The notes beneath the pieces are model-generated. The model ran no database searches and was not told where the DNA came from. It worked only from the letters and a program-made list of their open reading frames with translations. Shown here piece by piece: positions 1 to 8,451 of a stretch of 41,778 nucleotides of DNA. The stretch spans positions 1 through 41,778 of the forward strand of contig JANYLP010000111.1 of the NCBI GenBank assembly GCA_025361445.1, given 5' to 3'. Source of the stretch: Coriobacteriia bacterium. GTDB lineage: Bacteria > Actinomycetota > Coriobacteriia > Anaerosomatales > PALSA-660. Made by a program: the position numbers and the translations under genes. The stretch's first letter is position 1; every line of letters starts with the position of its first letter.

Positions 1-1314
<1,314 letters not shown>

Positions 1315-1432
1315 GAAAGGCCTCATCACTTCGGATCGGGCGCTCGGTATTCTCATCTGTGTGTTTCTACATGCTACCCATACTCCCCTGCCGGGGCCTC
1401 GGCGAACGGGGCTCACCGCCTGCATCGGCGGC

Positions 1433-1438
1433 TATACT
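1433..1438 (+). promoter_or_regulatory. Possible -10 element for the PIN-TPR/trxBA unit
   Basis: TATACT matches the sigma-A -10 consensus at five of six positions and lies about 80 bases upstream of the GTG at 1520 in the lon-divergent gap. No good -35 hexamer is seen 16-18 bases upstream, so this is only a candidate. Confidence 0.3.
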
Positions 1439-1519
1439 TGTGCGGGCGCCGGCACGGCTCGGTTCCCGTCGACGCGGGTATACCGGTAACGTCCACCACC
1501 TCAGTCAGCGAGGCGCACA

Positions 1520-2632
1520 GTGCGCACGGTCGTCATCGATACGAACGTCTTGCTCTCGGAGCCGGAGATCATCGGCCGGTTCCACGACGCCGACGTCGTC
1601 ATCCCCGAGATGGTCCTGGCCGAGATCGACAAGCTCAAGACCGCGCGAGTCGACCCGGAGCTGCGCTACAAGGGGCGGCAGATCAGCCGCGTCCTCTTCG
1701 AGCTTTCGGAGCTCGGGAACCTGAAGGACGGCGTGCCGCTGCCGGGCGGGGGCCAGGTGCGGGTCGTCGGCCTCGAATCCGACGCCGCGCTTCCCGCCGG
1801 GCTCTCGGGACGCAACACCGACGACCGCATCATCGGCGTCGCCGTGGCGGTCGCCGCGGCCGCACCGGAGTCGGTCACGCTGGTCACGAACGACCTGAAC
1901 ATGCTGATCAAAGCACAGGCGTTCCACCTCGAGGTCGAGCGCTTCGAGACTGATGAGAGCCTCCTGCGCCGCTTGCTCGTCCGTCCCTTCCAGCGCTACC
2001 GCGCGGCGCTCACGATCCTCGCCGTCGCGCTCGCGGTGTTCGCAGCGGCGATCTACCTCACGCTGTTCAGCCCGTTCGCCGCGGGACAGCAGAAGGTGGG
2101 CGTCACGTCGCTTCCAGCCGAGTTCGTCGAGCAGCTCTCGGTGGAACAGCAGCAGCAGCTCAACTACCTGTTCCGCCTGCAGGGCGACCCCAACAACCTC
2201 GACACCCTCACTTCGCTCGCCACTGTGTACGACAACCTGGCCCAGCAGAACTCCGCCTACCTCCCCTACGCGGTGCGGTACTGGGAGAAGGTTCTGTCGC
2301 TGAACCCGACGGACGATGACGCCCGGACCGATCTCGCGACCGACTACCTGCGGCAGAGCAAGGTCGATCAAGCCATCGGCGAGATCCGCAAGGTTCTGGC
2401 CCGCAACCCGGATCACATCAACGCGAACCTCAATCTCGGGGTCATGTACATGAACACGAACCCCAAGCAGTATCAGAGCGCCGCCAACCAGTTCGCCCGC
2501 GTCATCACCCTGACGCAGGGCAGCGCCGATCTGACGACCGTCACGCAGCATGCGCAGGCGCTTCTGACGCAAGTGATCAAGGACGCGAAGGCGGCCGGGG
2601 AATCGGTCACCGTGAAGGGAACGGGTCTGTGA
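1520..2632 (+). CDS. Membrane-anchored PIN domain-TPR fusion protein
   Basis: 370 residues from a GTG start. Residues 1-145 are a PIN-fold domain of the type found at the front of PhoH2/YlaK proteins (VVIDTNVLL at 4-12). Candidate acidic metal ligands are D7, E35, D101/D102 and D125, so a magnesium-dependent RNase-like activity is possible. Instead of the PhoH ATPase, the PIN domain is followed by an Arg-rich stretch (150-161), one membrane segment (about 161-184) and a TPR-type helical region (about 225-335, with YWEKVLSLNPTDDDA and VLARNPDHINANLNLG). By the positive-inside rule the PIN part is cytoplasmic and the TPR part outside. The stop overlaps the trxB start by four bases (GTGA), so the two are translationally coupled. 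Domain calls are good; function is unknown. Confidence 0.82.
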   Translation: MRTVVIDTNVLLSEPEIIGRFHDADVVIPEMVLAEIDKLKTARVDPELRYKGRQISRVLFELSELGNLKDGVPLPGGGQVRVVGLESDAALPAGLSGRNTDDRIIGVAVAVAAAAPESVTLVTNDLNMLIKAQAFHLEVERFETDESLLRRLLVRPFQRYRAALTILAVALAVFAAAIYLTLFSPFAAGQQKVGVTSLPAEFVEQLSVEQQQQLNYLFRLQGDPNNLDTLTSLATVYDNLAQQNSAYLPYAVRYWEKVLSLNPTDDDARTDLATDYLRQSKVDQAIGEIRKVLARNPDHINANLNLGVMYMNTNPKQYQSAANQFARVITLTQGSADLTTVTQHAQALLTQVIKDAKAAGESVTVKGTGL

Positions 2633-3570
2633 GCGACATCATCGACATCGCCATCATCGGCGGAGGTCCTGCCGGACTTGCCGCAGCGCTCTACGGCGCC
2701 CGCGGCCGGGCATCTTCGGTCGTCTTCGAGAGCCAGCTCCCGGGCGGTCAGATCATCACGACCGACTGGATCGAGAACTACCCGGGCATGCCCGAGGGCC
2801 TCAACGGCAGCCGTATCGCGGAACTCATGCACGCACACGCCGAGAAGTTCGGGGCCGAGTTCCGGACGTTCGCGGCCGTCGAGAGCATCACGGATGAGCG
2901 CGGCGGGTTCCTGATCACGGCGGACGGCGAGAGCTCGCTCGCCCGCAGCGTCATCCTCGCCACCGGAGCGCGCCCCCTGACACTCGGCATCCCGGGCGAG
3001 GCCCAGTTCACCGGCCGCGGTGTCTCTTGGTGCGCGACCTGCGACGGCGCGCTCTATCGCGGCAAAGTCGTTGCCGTGGTCGGTGGCGGCGACGCGGCGC
3101 TCGAGGAGGCGCTCTTCCTGACGAAGTTCGCGGAGCGCGTCCACCTCGTGCACCGCCGCGACGATTTCCGCGGCGCCCGCTGCATCCAGGAGCGCGTGCA
3201 TGCCAACGACAAGATCGAACTGCACCTCTCCCGGGTGCCGGTCGAGATCCTCGGCGAAGGCGGCAAGGTGTCTGCTCTGGTGTTGAGCCCCGCTGCGGGC
3301 GGCGGACCGGATGAGACGATCCCGGTCGCCGGCGTGTTCGAGTTCGTCGGCGTTCGTCCCGCGAGCGAACTCGTGGCCGATCTGGCGGAGCTGGCGGACG
3401 GCGGATGGGTAAAGGTCGATTCGTCGATGGCGACGTCATATCAGGGCCTCTACGCGGCCGGCGACGTCACCGACACACCGTTGAAGCAGGTCGTGACCGC
3501 GGCCGGACAGGGCGCGACAGCCGCTTTCGAGGCGCTTCGGTACCTCGATTCCGGTGTCTGCCCCTTGTAG
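2629..3570 (+). CDS. trxB: Thioredoxin reductase
   Basis: FAD-dependent NADPH:thioredoxin oxidoreductase, 313 residues, the normal length for the low-molecular-weight class. The FAD-binding GGGPAG is at 11-16, the redox-active CATC at 135-138 and the NADPH-site GGGDAA at 152-157. HRRDDFRG fits the HRRxxxR pattern of NADPH-specific enzymes. Near the C-terminus is GLYAAGDVTDTPLKQ, the second FAD contact. The GTG start overlaps the stop of the PIN-TPR gene (GTGA). trxA follows 54 bases downstream, so reductase and substrate are made together. Function is secure. Confidence 0.96.
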   Translation: MSDIIDIAIIGGGPAGLAAALYGARGRASSVVFESQLPGGQIITTDWIENYPGMPEGLNGSRIAELMHAHAEKFGAEFRTFAAVESITDERGGFLITADGESSLARSVILATGARPLTLGIPGEAQFTGRGVSWCATCDGALYRGKVVAVVGGGDAALEEALFLTKFAERVHLVHRRDDFRGARCIQERVHANDKIELHLSRVPVEILGEGGKVSALVLSPAAGGGPDETIPVAGVFEFVGVRPASELVADLAELADGGWVKVDSSMATSYQGLYAAGDVTDTPLKQVVTAAGQGATAAFEALRYLDSGVCPL

Positions 3571-3624
3571 TAGTATCGGCGCACAGCGGCGGATGCCCCT
3601 GTGCCGAAGAACCCTGGAGGACCC

Positions 3625-3954
3625 ATGAGCGACATCATCGTCACCGTCACCGACGCCACGTTCGAGACCGCCGTCGCCGGCAGCCCGATACCTGTCGTGC
3701 TCGACTTCTGGGCGCCGTGGTGCGGCCCGTGCCGCATGATGGAGCCGGTCCTTGAGGAGCTCGCGGCCGAGCACCTTGGCAAGATCACGGTCGGCAAGCT
3801 CAACGTCGACGAGAACCCGAACACCGCGATGCGCTTCGACGTCATGTCGATCCCGACGCTGCTCGTCGTGGTCAACGGCCAGGTCGCGAAGAAGCTCGTG
3901 GGCGCGATGCCGAAGAAGAAGCTCGTCGACGAGCTGGCGGCCTGGATCTCCTAG
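3625..3954 (+). CDS. trxA: Thioredoxin
   Basis: Small cytoplasmic disulfide reductant of 109 residues, reduced by the TrxB encoded just upstream. The active site WCGPC is at residues 32-36, with the preceding PVVLDFWAP strand and the cis-proline loop SIPTLLVV. The ATG at 3625 is chosen over in-frame upstream codons because CTGGAGG at 3613-3619 is a good ribosome-binding site at the right distance and the protein then has standard length. It belongs to the PIN-TPR/trxB/trxA/small-protein unit that ends at the terminator at 4279-4316. Confidence 0.96.
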   Translation: MSDIIVTVTDATFETAVAGSPIPVVLDFWAPWCGPCRMMEPVLEELAAEHLGKITVGKLNVDENPNTAMRFDVMSIPTLLVVVNGQVAKKLVGAMPKKKLVDELAAWIS

Positions 3955-4001
3955 GCGACGGTTCCGCCCGACCTCCCGCAACACAGAGGAAGCAGACCGC
4001 C

Positions 4002-4253
4002 ATGTGTGAGAACAGCGTCAACGTGCCCCAGCTCAAGATCTCGGTCGGCCAAGTGGACGATGCAGTGGCGTTGTCGCAGCAGTGGCTCGAGCAGCTCCAT
4101 CACCTCGCGGACCACGGCAAGAAGCCTGAGGCCTCCGCCGAGCTCGCGCAGGCGACCGTCCTTCTCGGCGAAGCGCGCGGGCGCCTCGAGGCCGCGATCG
4201 ACGCCCTTGAGGGCCGCTCGTCCGCCTCGGAAGTGACCGTCGAGCTCGTCTAG
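4002..4253 (+). CDS. Small helical protein of unknown function
   Basis: 83 residues, not recognised. The ATG at 4002 has a GAGGAAG ribosome-binding site about ten bases upstream and lies 47 bases after trxA, ahead of the terminator at 4279, so it is probably the last gene of the thioredoxin unit. The chain is mostly predicted helix with regular leucine spacing (residues 22-70), suggesting two antiparallel helices or a short coiled coil. It has one Cys, at residue 2, and no membrane segment or signal peptide. Its reading frame is well used and lacks rare-codon oddities, so it is likely a real gene. No function is proposed. Confidence 0.7.
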   Translation: MCENSVNVPQLKISVGQVDDAVALSQQWLEQLHHLADHGKKPEASAELAQATVLLGEARGRLEAAIDALEGRSSASEVTVELV

Positions 4254-4278
4254 CACCGCACTCCATATCGCTCGGGTC

Positions 4279-4316
4279 CACGAGCGGCCTCTTCCTTGAC
4301 GGAGAGGCCGCTCGTG
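4279..4316 (+). terminator. Intrinsic terminator after the trx unit
   Basis: A perfect 14-bp stem (4279-4292 pairs with 4303-4316, CACGAGCGGCCTCT against its complement) encloses a 10-base loop. The following tract TTACGCTCTGTTCATT is only moderately T-rich. It sits 25 bases after the small helical protein and ahead of the CDF gene. The loop also carries a -35-like TTGACG. Confidence 0.75.
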
Positions 4317-4323
4317 TTACGCT
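4296..4323 (+). promoter_or_regulatory. Predicted promoter of the nickel/hyp operon
   Basis: TTGACG (4296-4301, five of six to consensus) lies 16 bases before TACGCT (4318-4323), which is extended by an upstream TG (TGT-TACGCT). Transcription would start near 4330, giving a leader of about 38 bases before the CDF start at 4368. The -35 is in the loop of the preceding terminator, and the -10 overlaps the first GTGTTAC repeat. Confidence 0.5.
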
Positions 4324-4340
4324 CTGTTCATTCGTGTTAC
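4314..4340 (+). promoter_or_regulatory. GTGTTAC direct repeat, candidate NikR operator
   Basis: GTGTTAC occurs at 4314-4320 and 4334-4340, separated by exactly 13 bases. Comparative genomics has described GTGTTAC-N13/14-GTAACAC as the NikR site in some Deltaproteobacteria. Here the half-site and spacing match but the second copy is direct, not inverted. It overlaps the predicted -10, where binding would block transcription of the operon that contains nikR. Confidence 0.4.
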
Positions 4341-4367
4341 TGCCGCAAACGATCGAGGGAAGCCCCC

Positions 4368-5261
4368 GTGGCGCACGACCACTCGCACAAGGACCAGCGC
4401 CTGGGAGGCCGCCTCATCGGCGGCATCGCGATCAACGTCGTGATCTTCGTCGTGCAGATCGTCGGCGGCGTGGTCTCCGGGAGCCTCGCGCTCATAACGG
4501 ACGCGCTGCACAACGTGACCGATGTGGCCTCGCTCGCTCTGAGCCTCGTGGCGTTCCGCGTGGCGCGCCGGCCGGCGGACGAGCGCTACACCTTCGCGTA
4601 CCGCCGGGCCGAGGTTCTTGCTGCGGTCGTCAACGCCACGCTGCTGCTCGTCATCGCGCTCTACGTCGGTTACGAGGCGGTACTTCGCATCGCGCATCCC
4701 GAGCCTGTCGGCGGCTGGATCATGATGGCGGCGGCCGCGTTCGGCGCGATCGCGAACGGCGCGGCCGCCCTGCTTCTTCACACGGGCGACAGCAACCTGA
4801 ACCGGCGCAGCGCGATGCTGCACCTCGTCACCGATTCGGTCGCTTCCGTGGGCGTCCTGGTCGCCGGGCTCGCGATCCAGCTCACCTCGCTCTACATCAT
4901 CGACCCGATCGTCTCGCTGCTCATCGCCGTCTGGATGTTCCGCGAGTCTTGGCGCCTCGTCGCGCGCGCGGCGCGCATCCTCATGCAGGGCGTCCCCGAG
5001 GACATGGAACTCGAAGCGGTGCGCGACGCGGTGCTCGCTGTGGACGGCGTCGCCGACCTGCACGACCTGCGTGTCTGGGCGATCTCGGGAGACGACGTCG
5101 TCCTCAGCGCGCATCTCGTCCTTGACCGCGCCGACATCCGCGACGGCACCGAGGTGGTCTCGGCAGTCAAGGCGGTGCTCCACGACCGTTTCGGGGTCGA
5201 GAACGCGACGATCGAGACCGAATGCGTCGCCGGCGGATGCGCCGGCTGCGCGGTCAGCTAG
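4368..5261 (+). CDS. Cation diffusion facilitator exporter, probable nickel/cobalt/zinc efflux
   Basis: Proton-coupled inner-membrane exporter of divalent metal, 297 residues with six membrane segments and a cytoplasmic C-terminal domain. The CDF metal site is visible as HxxxD in TM2 (H48, D52) and HxxxD in TM5 (H152, D156), as in CzcD/ZnT-type members. The N-terminus is His-rich (HDHSH) and the tail has a cysteine cluster (CVAGGCAGC). The GTG at 4368 with GAGGGAAG upstream is preferred, since a more upstream in-frame start at 4296 falls inside the terminator. It is the first gene of the nickel operon, 17 bases before nikR, so Ni2+ is the most likely physiological substrate; that is inference. 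Confidence 0.88.
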   Translation: MAHDHSHKDQRLGGRLIGGIAINVVIFVVQIVGGVVSGSLALITDALHNVTDVASLALSLVAFRVARRPADERYTFAYRRAEVLAAVVNATLLLVIALYVGYEAVLRIAHPEPVGGWIMMAAAAFGAIANGAAALLLHTGDSNLNRRSAMLHLVTDSVASVGVLVAGLAIQLTSLYIIDPIVSLLIAVWMFRESWRLVARAARILMQGVPEDMELEAVRDAVLAVDGVADLHDLRVWAISGDDVVLSAHLVLDRADIRDGTEVVSAVKAVLHDRFGVENATIETECVAGGCAGCAVS

Positions 5262-5278
5262 CCGAGAAGGAGACACCC

Positions 5279-5698
5279 GTGGGCGCTCTTGCACGATTCA
5301 GTGTGGCGATGGATGAGGACCTCCTCGCCAGCTTCGATGCGCTCGTGGCCAAACGCGGGGCGGCGGTCAACCGCTCCGAGGCGGTCCGCGACCTCGTCCG
5401 CGACGCGCTCGTGGACGCCGAGTGGGAGGACAGCGCGGGCGAGATCGTCGGTACGGTGACCATGGTCTTCGACCATCACGCGTCCGACCTCTCCGACAAG
5501 CTCGACGCCCTCCAGCATGCTCACCACGAGCACATCATCTCGTCGATGCACGTTCACCTCGATGCCCACAACTGCCTCGAGGTGATCGTCGTGCGCGGAA
5601 CCAGCGCGCAGGTCCGGGCGATCGCTGACGGCCTGCTCGGCACGAAGGGCGTCAAGCACGGCAAGCTCGTGTCGACCACCACCGGCATCCACCTCTAG
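5279..5698 (+). CDS. nikR: Nickel-responsive transcriptional regulator NikR
   Basis: Ribbon-helix-helix DNA-binding protein that represses nickel uptake when nickel is plentiful; 139 residues, the standard length. Residues 1-45 are the RHH domain ([22 protein letters not shown]). Residues 55-139 are the ACT-like nickel-binding tetramerisation domain. The square-planar nickel ligands of E. coli NikR (H76, H87, H89, C95) map to H80, H91, H93 and C99 with identical spacing, so metal sensing should be intact. The GTG start at 5279 has GAGAAGGAGA upstream. It lies between the CDF exporter and the nickel importer and probably controls its own operon through the site at 4314-4340. Confidence 0.95.
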   Translation: MGALARFSVAMDEDLLASFDALVAKRGAAVNRSEAVRDLVRDALVDAEWEDSAGEIVGTVTMVFDHHASDLSDKLDALQHAHHEHIISSMHVHLDAHNCLEVIVVRGTSAQVRAIADGLLGTKGVKHGKLVSTTTGIHL

Positions 5699-5708
5699 CC
5701 GGCGCGCG

Positions 5709-6725
5709 GTGCACATCCCGGACGGGTACCTCGGACCTCAGACCTACGTCGTGCTCGACGCGGCCATCATCCCTTTGTGGGCGATCGCCGGGTCCAGGGT
5801 GAAGAAGGCGCTTCGGACCAAGCAGGTCCCGCTGCTGGCTTTGGCCGCCGCCTTCTCGTTCGTCATCATGATGTTCAACGTCCCGGTCGTGGGCGGATCC
5901 ACGGGGCATGCGGTCGGAGCGGTGCTCATCGCCATCCTGCTCGGACCGTGGGCGGCGGCCATCGCGGTCTCGATCGCGCTCGTGATCCAGGCGCTCGTTT
6001 TCGGGGACGGGGGTATCACCGCGATCGGCGCCAACTGCATCAACATGGCGATCATCATGCCGTTCGTGGGGTTCTACCTCTATCGGCTCGTCGCCGGCGA
6101 CCGTCCGGGAAGCGGACGCAGGATCGCCGCGGCGGGCATCGCCGCCTACGTGGCCATGGTCGTCGCATCGATCGCCGCCGGCGTCGAGTTCGGCATCCAG
6201 CCCCTGATCGCCCACACGGCTGCCGGGCAAGCACTGTACGCGCCGTATCCGCTCAGCGTCGCCGTTCCCACGATGGCAATCGAGCATCTCCTGTTCTTCG
6301 GGTGGGTGGAGGCGTTCGTCACAATGGGGATCGTCGCCGTGCTGGCGCGGCAGGACTCCGCCCTGCTCGATATGAAACCGGCGGCCAAGCCGTTGCGCTG
6401 GCTGTGGGCGGGCCTCGGCCTGCTCGTGATGCTCACGCCGATCGGCGTGCTGGCTCCGGGCACCGCATGGGGCGAATGGGGAGCCGGGGAACTCAAGTCC
6501 ATGCTCGGCTACGTGCCTGAGGGACTCGGGCGACTCGGCGGCGCGTGGACCTCCGCGATCCCCGACTACGCACCCGGCTTCGTCCGCGACCCGCTGGTCG
6601 GCTATCTGGTGGCAGCGATCGTCGGGGCCGCGCTGGTGATCGCGATCACATGGCTGCTCGGCAGGGTGCTGGCCCGCAAGGATCCCGAGTCCTCATCCGC
6701 CGCTCCCCCGGCGGACACGCCGTGA
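5709..6725 (+). CDS. cbiM: ECF nickel/cobalt transporter S-component, CbiM/NikM fused to NikN-like part
   Basis: Substrate-binding membrane subunit of a group I energy-coupling-factor importer, 338 residues. The N-terminus is MHIPDGYLGP; in this family Met1-His2 and a further His form the metal site, which forces the exact start at the GTG at 5709 despite no clear ribosome-binding site. Residues 1-205 are the seven-helix CbiM/NikM core. Residues about 215-315 add two membrane segments flanking a periplasmic loop with PDYAPG, the arrangement of NikN/CbiN, so M and N are fused. It begins 10 bases after nikR and overlaps cbiQ by four bases. The nikR neighbour indicates nickel rather than cobalt. 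Confidence 0.93.
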   Translation: MHIPDGYLGPQTYVVLDAAIIPLWAIAGSRVKKALRTKQVPLLALAAAFSFVIMMFNVPVVGGSTGHAVGAVLIAILLGPWAAAIAVSIALVIQALVFGDGGITAIGANCINMAIIMPFVGFYLYRLVAGDRPGSGRRIAAAGIAAYVAMVVASIAAGVEFGIQPLIAHTAAGQALYAPYPLSVAVPTMAIEHLLFFGWVEAFVTMGIVAVLARQDSALLDMKPAAKPLRWLWAGLGLLVMLTPIGVLAPGTAWGEWGAGELKSMLGYVPEGLGRLGGAWTSAIPDYAPGFVRDPLVGYLVAAIVGAALVIAITWLLGRVLARKDPESSSAAPPADTP

Positions 6726-7603
6726 TCCCCGCCCTCGCTCACATCGGCGACTCCACTGCGGTGCGGCGCGGCCGCACCCGCTCGCTCGCGCGCCGGACGG
6801 CCGATGCCATCGGAAGCGCGATCAGCGAGGTGCTGGAAAACGACCGGGTCGCTTCCCTGCCGGGCCTGATGCAGGGACTCGATCCGCGGATGAAACTCGT
6901 CAGCATCGTGCTTCTCGCAGTGGTCGCGAGTTTTGTCCACTCGATCCCGATGCTGCTCGCGCTCGTGGCGGCGACGATGCTGCTCGCCGCGGCCTCCCAC
7001 GTGAGCGTGGGCTCTTTCTCCAGGAAGGTCTGGGCATCGGCGGGCTTCTTCGGACTGCTCCTGTCGGCTCCGGCGCTCACTGCGTGGATCACCCCGGGGC
7101 CGGTCGTGGTCACGCTCGGCCCTCTCTCCATCACCGGCCCGGGCCTCGTGGTGGCGACCCGGCTCCTTCTGCGCGTCGCCACCGGCGCGGGCTTCGGGCT
7201 GCTTGTCGTGTGGACCACCCGTTGGACGGACCTGTTGCGTGCACTCAGCGCGATGGGCCTGCCCGACCTTGTGGTTGCCACGCTGGCCATGACGCAGAAG
7301 CAGATCGTCTCGCTGCTGAGGACCGTGCAGAACATGCATCTGGCCCGCGAGAGCCGGATGCTCTCGAGCGGGTCGGCCCGCCAGAATCGCGGCTGGGTGG
7401 TGGAGCGGATGGCGTTCGTCGCGCGCCGCTCGATGAAGACCGCCGACGACGTCTACGACGCGATGCTCGCCCGCGGCTTCAGCGGAGCCATGCCCTCGCT
7501 TATCGATCTGAAGGCCACCGGTCGCGACGGCGTCTGGCTACTCGCGACCGTCGCCGCGTGCACGCTCGTCCTCCTCCTCGACAGGATGGTGTTCCCGCTG
7601 TGA
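6722..7603 (+). CDS. cbiQ: ECF transporter T-component CbiQ/NikQ
   Basis: Transmembrane coupling subunit linking the ATPase to the metal-binding subunit; 293 residues with about five hydrophobic segments. Two coupling-helix motifs of the family are visible, ARESRML near residue 208 and LARGF near 249. The GTG start forms a GTGA overlap with the cbiM stop, and the end forms the same overlap with cbiO, so M, Q and O are translationally coupled. The first 50 residues (before GLDPRMKL) are longer and more polar than usual. Function is secure from family signature and context. Confidence 0.93.
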   Translation: MIPALAHIGDSTAVRRGRTRSLARRTADAIGSAISEVLENDRVASLPGLMQGLDPRMKLVSIVLLAVVASFVHSIPMLLALVAATMLLAAASHVSVGSFSRKVWASAGFFGLLLSAPALTAWITPGPVVVTLGPLSITGPGLVVATRLLLRVATGAGFGLLVVWTTRWTDLLRALSAMGLPDLVVATLAMTQKQIVSLLRTVQNMHLARESRMLSSGSARQNRGWVVERMAFVARRSMKTADDVYDAMLARGFSGAMPSLIDLKATGRDGVWLLATVAACTLVLLLDRMVFPL

Positions 7604-8406
7604 CCGCCGAATTCGTCCTGACCGGAGCGACCCACACCTACGGCGCGGGTGTGTGTGCGCTGGACCGCATCGATCTCACGATCGAAGCGGGGCAGCACGT
7701 CGCGATCGTCGGCGCAAACGGTAGCGGCAAGTCCACGCTGCTCAAGATGCTCGACGGGCTCGTGTTCTGCGACGGCGGGGAGATCTCAGCGTTCGGCCAC
7801 GCCCTGACCGAGGATGCCCTCGAGGAACCGGCGTTCCGTCGTGAATTCCGCACGCGCGTCGGGTTCGTCTTCCAGGACGCGGACGTGCAGCTGTTCTGCA
7901 ACACGGTCTTCGACGAGCTCGCGTTCGGGCCGTTGCAGCTCGCCCTGGGGCCGAGCGAGGTCCGCGAGCGCGTGGCGGAGGTCGCAGGCGCGCTTCGCAT
8001 CGAGAAGCTACTCGACCGGGCGCCGTACACGCTCTCCGGCGGCGAGAAGAAGCGGGTGGCGATCGCGAGCGTGCTGACCATGCGGCCCCGGGTACTGCTG
8101 ATGGACGAACCCACCAACGCGCTCGACCCCCGTAGCCAGGTGTGGTTGCTCGACGTGCTCCGCGAATGGAAGGCCGCCGGCCGCACCGTCGTCATCGCGA
8201 CGCACGATCTGACCGCGGCTGCCGAATCGTGCGAGCGGATGGTCGTGCTGTCCGAGGAGCACCGCGTGGTCGCCGACGGGACGCCGGACGATGTGCTGTC
8301 CCAGCGCGAGCTGCTTCTGGCCGTGAACCTGATACATGAGCACGAGCACCGACACGGCGGGACGGGCCACACCCACGACCACGCGCACGGGCACACGCAC
8401 GCGTAG
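7600..8406 (+). CDS. cbiO: ECF transporter ATPase CbiO/NikO with His-rich tail
   Basis: ATP-hydrolysing subunit of the nickel importer, 268 residues. Walker A GANGSGKST is at 38-46, the Q-loop is in FVFQDADVQLF, the signature is LSGGEKKR, Walker B is VLLMDEPTNALD and the switch His is in IATHD. The last 23 residues hold ten histidines (HEHEHRHGG followed by HTHDHAHGHTHA), a likely nickel-binding or storage tail not needed for ATPase activity. The GTG start overlaps the cbiQ stop (GTGA). The gene is followed by 45 bases carrying a separate promoter-like element for the next gene. Confidence 0.95.
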   Translation: MTAEFVLTGATHTYGAGVCALDRIDLTIEAGQHVAIVGANGSGKSTLLKMLDGLVFCDGGEISAFGHALTEDALEEPAFRREFRTRVGFVFQDADVQLFCNTVFDELAFGPLQLALGPSEVRERVAEVAGALRIEKLLDRAPYTLSGGEKKRVAIASVLTMRPRVLLMDEPTNALDPRSQVWLLDVLREWKAAGRTVVIATHDLTAAAESCERMVVLSEEHRVVADGTPDDVLSQRELLLAVNLIHEHEHRHGGTGHTHDHAHGHTHA

Positions 8407-8438
8407 CGCGGCCCCGCGTACGCACGCGCACGAAGCGG

Positions 8439-8444
8439 TACACT
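8439..8444 (+). promoter_or_regulatory. Possible leaderless promoter -10 for the HEPN-like gene
   Basis: TACACT ends seven bases before the ATG at 8452, and no Shine-Dalgarno sequence is present between them. This TANNNT-N7-ATG arrangement is typical of leaderless transcripts in high-GC Gram-positives. No clear -35 is seen. Confidence 0.4.
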
Positions 8445-8451
8445 CCTGCTC

